Source: Lentisphaeria bacterium (GTDB taxonomy: Bacteria; Verrucomicrobiota; Lentisphaeria; Victivallales; Victivallaceae). From it: DNA of 22,207 nucleotides. The stretch lies in NCBI GenBank assembly GCA_900768515.1, contig CAAGDG010000126.1, forward strand, positions 1 through 22,207, read 5' to 3'. The notes beneath the pieces were generated by a model. It worked only from the letters and a program-made list of their open reading frames with translations. It had not been told where the DNA came from and searched no databases. Shown here one piece after another: positions 19,747-22,207 of this stretch. Position numbers and translations under genes: made by a program. How positions within the stretch are numbered: the first letter of the stretch is position 1; each line of letters opens with the position of its first letter.

Positions 19747-22207
19747 TCAGAAGATTCCGGACGGGAAGACCATCCGGACCTGGTCGGCGGGAAGCCAGCC
19801 GTCCTGCCCGTTCACCTGCAGCCGGACCCAGTCGCCGCGACGGTCCAGCAGCTGGGCGCTGCTCCCTCCGGGAACGGTCGCCGCAACCCCTCCGGAGGTG
19901 GCCGGAAGCGTGCGCAGTTCCACGCTGTTCCCGAGGATGATTGCGTGACTGGTCCGATAGGGACCCCGCGCCTGGGACCAGATTGCGACCAATGCGAGCG
20001 CCGTCACCGCCAGTGCGGCTGCCGCCACCGTGCCGAAGCCCCTCCGCCGGAACGAGCGGCGCATTCCGGTCGCGATTCCGAGCACCAGAAGCGCTCCCGC
20101 CGCGACGGCGAGGTACTGGTCGGGACGCAGCCGGTCACGGCACCAGCGCAGCAGCGCCGCCGGAGACCCGGTTCCGCCGATTTCCGGCTGGAGCAGTTTC
20201 CGGTTGACCAGATTGAGATTCTCGACGGTCTCCGTATCCCGGGGCGCCAGCAAATGCGCCTGCAGAAAGCGGAGCCGGGCCAGCGGAAGGTTGTTCTGTC
20301 GATAGGCGGTACAGCCGAGGTTGTACAGCAGCGCGGGATCGGGAGCATCGCTCCGCAGCGCGTCGCGGTAGACCGCCTCTGCCTGTTCGAACTTGCCCTG
20401 ATCGAAGAGCGCGTTTCCCTCGGCGATTGCGGGAGTGGCCCCCTCCAGCATTCCGGCGCATCCGAAAACGAACAGCGCCAACAGCACTTTTTTCAGAAGT
20501 TTCGCCAGCCGTTCCGCGCACTCCGGACGGTATTCCACGCGTCCGGTTCCGCCCGGCGCGAATTCGGATTTTTCAACCGCTTCAAACAACTGTTTCAATT
20601 CAGCATCCTCCAATTTTGCGGCGACGTCCGCGGCGGTTGCTCCCGGCGGCAGATGGTACGCCTCGGCAAGAAGCGGCGTGATCCGATCCCGCAGCATCGT
20701 GCGGTATTCGTCGGCGGAGAGCTGTGTCCGGAGCTGCCGGAGCAGCCCGGGCAGTTCCCGGCGCCGGGCCGCCCCGCGCAGAAGCTCGGGATCCCCGGCC
20801 AGTCTGGCACGGCGACGGGCGCGATACTCCAGTCCGGCCGCTGCCGCGATGGCCAGAATCAGCAGCAGCAGGGTGAGGAGGGCGTTGTTTCGGAACAGCG
20901 GCAGCGCCACCGGTCCGACCGGTTTTCCTTTGAGGTAGAAAAGCTCCTCGCGCGGGGGAGGCGGCGGCGCATCGTCGCCGTCGTCGGAGTCTATCGCCGG
21001 TTCCGGAACCGGCACCGCCGCGTCCGTGACGGCAGTATCGATTTTCCGGTCGCTCCGGCTGACCGGCAGCCGGATTTCACAGGGGAAGAGGTCATACTCT
21101 TTGCGGACCGGATTGAACGCCGCGAACTGGAGCGTTTCGGCATACTCGCCCGGTTGCAGCGGAACAAGCGCGTATTTGATTTCAACGTTTCCCGCTTTCT
21201 TCCTGACTTCAGGGGGATAGATCCGGAACCCGGGGAGGGTGAGTTTGGGGGCGGTCACCGTTTCGGGAGTTCCGTCACCGGTCAGGATGAGTTCCAGAGA
21301 GACCGGCTCGCCGACCTTTGCGACTGCCGGAACCAGTCGGCTGTTCAGCTTCCATTCCCCGACCAGGCCGAGATTGACGGCATCGGCGGGGGCGGCGGGG
21401 AGCGGTTGCACATTCAGCACCGGCGCCGGTTCGAATTCGACGGTGTGACTGCCTGTTTGGCGCATCGAAAAGAACCCGCCGAAGAAATCGTCGCCGAAAG
21501 GATCGGAGGCTCTTCCGCCATCCGTCACAATCGCGATGTTCTGCCTGGCGCCGATTTCGAGCTTCCCCGGAACCGTGGCGCGGAATGCGGTCGGGAAGAT
21601 GAATTCCCGGTACCGTCTGCCGTCGATCTCCCGGTAGCGCGCTCTCGCGGGCGCAAAATTGCGCTGCCGGGGATTCTCCGCGGAATAATCCCGGAAAACC
21701 GCGTTTTTGACCCCTTCCAGCACCGGATATTCCGTCGGCTGCGGCATCAGCTGCTCCAGCACATAGAGGTGCAGTTCCATGGGAATCTCTTCTCCGACAT
21801 AGCGCGGGCGCTCCGGATCCGGAATGGAAATGCGGCCGAATGCCGCCTCCCGCATGGTCAGGGCTCCTCTGCTGCCGCCGGCCGCCGCGGGAGGCACCGG
21901 CCGCTCGCCGGCCGGAACCACTTTCACTTCCAATGGTTGAGTCGTCTGCTCTTCCCTGCCGAATTTGACCGTGATCGGCGGAACCTTCACGGTTCCCTCC
22001 CGGGTCGCAACCATTCCCACTGAAATCCGGTAGGTGATCCGGCCGTTGTAGTTGAATGTCTGTTGCGAAACCTGGTTGGTCAGCCATTCGGCCCCTTCCA
22101 GCTCCGGAAGTTTACTGATGTCGGTCGGCTGTTCCGACATTTCAAATGTATATTGGAAGAGTTCCCCCACTACCACGGTGGCGGGTTCAGATCGGCAGAG
22201 CTCACGC
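19747..22207 (-). CDS. BatD-BatE-like fusion: BatD, TPR and SH3 domains (5' end outside window)
   Basis: The frame is open to the right edge, so the signal peptide and first residues are missing; about 819 residues are visible. The N-terminal half is BatD-like, with beta-rich periplasmic repeats (VVGELFQYTFEMSEQP and TREGTVKVPPITVKFG). A membrane helix (ALLTLLLLILAIAAAAG) and a cytoplasmic stretch ending AERLAKLLKK follow. A second hydrophobic segment (VLLALFVFGCAGMLEG) resembles the signal peptide of a once-separate BatE and leads into TPR repeats (GNALFDQGKFEQAEAVYRDAL and LLYNLGCTAYRQNN). Two more helices flank the basic loop GMRRSFRRRG, and an SH3-like domain ends the protein (GNSVELRTLPA and GDWVRLQVNGQDGWLP). 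The positive-inside rule puts BatD, TPR and SH3 parts all outside. Bat proteins are linked to aerotolerance and envelope stress; batA/batB and a MoxR ATPase are expected just beyond the right edge. Confidence 0.85.
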   Translation of the reverse strand, partial: RELCRSEPATVVVGELFQYTFEMSEQPTDISKLPELEGAEWLTNQVSQQTFNYNGRITYRISVGMVATREGTVKVPPITVKFGREEQTTQPLEVKVVPAGERPVPPAAAGGSRGALTMREAAFGRISIPDPERPRYVGEEIPMELHLYVLEQLMPQPTEYPVLEGVKNAVFRDYSAENPRQRNFAPARARYREIDGRRYREFIFPTAFRATVPGKLEIGARQNIAIVTDGGRASDPFGDDFFGGFFSMRQTGSHTVEFEPAPVLNVQPLPAAPADAVNLGLVGEWKLNSRLVPAVAKVGEPVSLELILTGDGTPETVTAPKLTLPGFRIYPPEVRKKAGNVEIKYALVPLQPGEYAETLQFAAFNPVRKEYDLFPCEIRLPVSRSDRKIDTAVTDAAVPVPEPAIDSDDGDDAPPPPPREELFYLKGKPVGPVALPLFRNNALLTLLLLILAIAAAAGLEYRARRRARLAGDPELLRGAARRRELPGLLRQLRTQLSADEYRTMLRDRITPLLAEAYHLPPGATAADVAAKLEDAELKQLFEAVEKSEFAPGGTGRVEYRPECAERLAKLLKKVLLALFVFGCAGMLEGATPAIAEGNALFDQGKFEQAEAVYRDALRSDAPDPALLYNLGCTAYRQNNLPLARLRFLQAHLLAPRDTETVENLNLVNRKLLQPEIGGTGSPAALLRWCRDRLRPDQYLAVAAGALLVLGIATGMRRSFRRRGFGTVAAAALAVTALALVAIWSQARGPYRTSHAIILGNSVELRTLPATSGGVAATVPGGSSAQLLDRRGDWVRLQVNGQDGWLPADQVRMVFPSGIF

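Noticed and set aside
19945..22023. Long + strand open frame (692 codons) across the Bat fusion gene
   Set aside because: Antisense shadow of a gene with clear BatD, TPR and SH3 features; the product is Arg/Gln-rich and low in structure, as expected of a mirrored frame.
1..22207. Search for tRNA, rRNA, riboswitch, insertion sequence and prophage elements
   Set aside because: I saw no cloverleaf, conserved rRNA core, riboswitch aptamer, transposase or integrase; the gaps between genes are all under 200 bases.

Overview
The window is GC-rich bacterial chromosome with almost no non-coding space; no gene-free stretch exceeds 300 bases. The gene set points to a Gram-negative anaerobe, and my best guess is the PVC superphylum, perhaps a Lentisphaerota/Victivallis-like gut bacterium. 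The reasons are a GreA carrying a very long N-terminal extension like the large GreA annotated in chlamydiae, a BatD/BatE-type envelope protein, ferredoxin-linked redox proteins, a phenylacetate-CoA ligase and a GHL6-type glycoside hydrolase. This taxonomic reading is inference; no rRNA or ribosomal protein gene is present to settle it.

Layout. Positions 2-11826 are read on the + strand, except one small membrane protein at 3721-4245. They hold a DUF362 protein (cut by the window edge), a fused NapH/NapG-like iron-sulfur membrane protein, a PlsC-type acyltransferase overlapping a degenerate CobS-like membrane protein, the small convergent membrane protein, tsaD and gph (operon with its own promoter), a cytoplasmic GHL6-type glycoside hydrolase, a ferredoxin-nitroreductase fusion, a CCA-adding-type nucleotidyltransferase with an HD domain, and paaK with its own promoter and a strong terminator. 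Positions 11962-22207 are read on the - strand. From right to left they hold a BatD/BatE-like fusion (5' end beyond the window), purT with a Cas4/AddB-like Fe-S protein, the large greA with a metallophosphoesterase, serA, and a helical protein of unknown function. The two blocks converge on the terminator at 11843-11887.

How the genes work together. Most are housekeeping: tRNA t6A modification (tsaD), tRNA 3' end maturation (cca), serine and purine synthesis (serA, purT), transcript cleavage (greA), and phosphoglycolate repair (gph). The accessory part is redox and envelope biology: DUF362 + NapHG fusion, ferredoxin-nitroreductase, PlsC + CobS-like, and BatDE. Four promoters (tsaD, serA, greA, purT) share a TATATT -10 box with a 17-base spacer, and paaK has a TATAGT variant.

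I found no CRISPR array, tRNA, rRNA, insertion sequence or obvious defence system. The most unusual items are the single-chain NapH-NapG protein with an internal twin-arginine motif, the CobS-like protein that has lost its aspartate motifs, and the Fe-S PD-(D/E)XK-like protein without a catalytic lysine. A shared promoter-upstream motif and a 21-base-phased pair of operator-like repeats before the glycoside hydrolase also stand out.
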